Positions 13,147 through 13,608 of a DNA stretch of 13,608 nucleotides are shown in pieces; position 1 is the first letter of the stretch, and each line of letters begins with the position of its first letter. This stretch comes from Phycisphaerales bacterium (GTDB lineage: Bacteria > Planctomycetota > Phycisphaerae > Sedimentisphaerales > Anaerobacaceae): NCBI GenBank assembly GCA_003533825.1, contig DQCG01000440.1, forward strand, positions 12,980 to 26,587, written 5' to 3'. The notes under the pieces were generated by a model. The model was not told the origin of the DNA. It saw only the letters and a program-made list of their open reading frames with translations, and made no database searches. A program made the translations under genes and the position numbers.

Positions 13147-13608
13147 ATGAAAATGACCAGAAAAAAATTCACGGCCTGTATAATTTTCATAATTACAGGC
13201 CTGTTATGTACATCCTACAATAACGGCCAAATTGATACAAAATCCATCGTGGGGGTCTGGCTTTTTGATGAAGCTTCAGGCGACATTACCAGTGACAGAT
13301 CCGGGCATGGTTACGATGCCGACCTCAAAGAAAATCCTGTATGGGTGGAGGGAAAATTCGGCCACGCTCTTGAGTTCCAGGGTGGAAGTTATCTTGAAAT
13401 CCGCAATTCGAGAGCAAACCTGGCATTCGGCGGGAGCGAGCCTTTTAGCATCACCGCCTGGGTAAAAAATCAGGGCGGGGGTACTGCCATAGGTAAGTTT
13501 AACGGCGGTATCATAGGTGCTTACATTCTTGTAATCAACGGAGATGGCACAGTCACATTTCATAGAGAAGTCGCACCCTGGACATTTTCCGGAAGCAAGA
13601 CCCTGCCA
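13147..13608 (+). CDS. Secreted LamG/concanavalin A-like domain protein, 3' end outside window
   Basis: Open from ATG 13147 to the window end (154 codons, no stop). Residues 1-25 form a signal peptide: MKMTRKKF, then hydrophobic TACIIFIITGLLC. The Cys is not in a good lipobox (GLLC), so ordinary secretion is preferred over lipoprotein processing. Residues about 33-154 are a LamG-like jelly-roll (Laminin_G_3 type): VGVWLFDEASGDITSDRSG (35-53), WVEGKFGHALEFQGGSYLEI (66-85), then FSITAWVKNQ (100-109). These follow the typical order W-x-F-D-E, D-x-SG, GKFG-AL-F-G and FT-x-x-W-x of the family. Such domains usually bind carbohydrates or other surface ligands and are often one module of a larger protein; what follows is unseen. 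A promoter, leader hairpin and strong ribosome binding site directly upstream suggest its own transcription unit. Confidence 0.88.
   Translation, partial: MKMTRKKFTACIIFIITGLLCTSYNNGQIDTKSIVGVWLFDEASGDITSDRSGHGYDADLKENPVWVEGKFGHALEFQGGSYLEIRNSRANLAFGGSEPFSITAWVKNQGGGTAIGKFNGGIIGAYILVINGDGTVTFHREVAPWTFSGSKTLP

Noticed and set aside
13038..13223. 61-codon + strand frame across the LamG leader
   Set aside because: It overlaps the LamG gene in another frame and runs through the hairpin and ribosome binding site; the composition is not protein-like.
1..13608. CRISPR arrays, tRNA or rRNA genes, complete insertion sequences, replication origins
   Set aside because: No regularly spaced repeats, cloverleaf-like or rRNA-like segments, or full transposase genes were seen on reading through both strands.

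Overview
The window looks like a chromosomal segment of a Gram-negative, probably environmental bacterium. The best guess is Planctomycetota (Phycisphaerae or Sedimentisphaerales-like) or another PVC-group lineage. This rests on several features seen together: a TolC-type outer-membrane protein, a DUF5060-type secreted glycoside hydrolase, a LamG-domain secreted protein, a NEW3-like domain protein and an array of COG1277-type ABC permeases. The taxonomic guess is an inference; there is no rRNA or other marker gene here.

Region 1 (1-10563, all on the + strand) is one gene cluster for an ABC-2-type export or envelope machine. In order it holds: permease A (its first codons lie before the window), permease B, a TolC-family outer-membrane protein, a periplasmic coiled-coil protein with a NEW3-like domain and a C-terminal membrane anchor, a small membrane-anchored NTF2-like protein, a 27-codon remnant of a fifth permease, permease C, permease D, and a single ABC ATPase. 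All four permeases share one architecture. It consists of an N-terminal helix after a KE(F/L/I)LxN motif, a periplasmic insert, a (Y/F)DxIxGE(+)xxGT(L/M)R element followed by four helices, a second large insert containing SPxxxx...GTG, and a last helix ending in (Y)D(V/A)R-stop. The working model is an inner-membrane ABC motor with paired, diverged permeases, a TolC exit duct, and a periplasmic protein bridging the two. The substrate cannot be read from the sequence.

Region 2 (10564-12461) is a leader with a possible weak promoter and an inverted repeat, then a secreted DUF5060-type (alpha/beta)8 glycoside hydrolase of about 580 residues.

Region 3 (12462-12839, minus strand) is a small three-helix membrane protein that converges on the hydrolase gene.

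Region 4 (12840-13146) has no intact gene. It holds a hairpin, a 32-codon ORF whose start resembles the N-terminus of IS110-family transposases, a good sigma70-like promoter with an extended -10, a long hairpin in the inferred 5' UTR, and a perfect AGGAGG ribosome binding site. These lead into a secreted LamG-domain gene (13147 onward) that is cut by the end of the window.

The two most notable points are the adaptor-like protein with reversed membrane topology inside a multi-permease/TolC cluster, and the deletion scar in which the start of one permease is joined in frame to the end of another.
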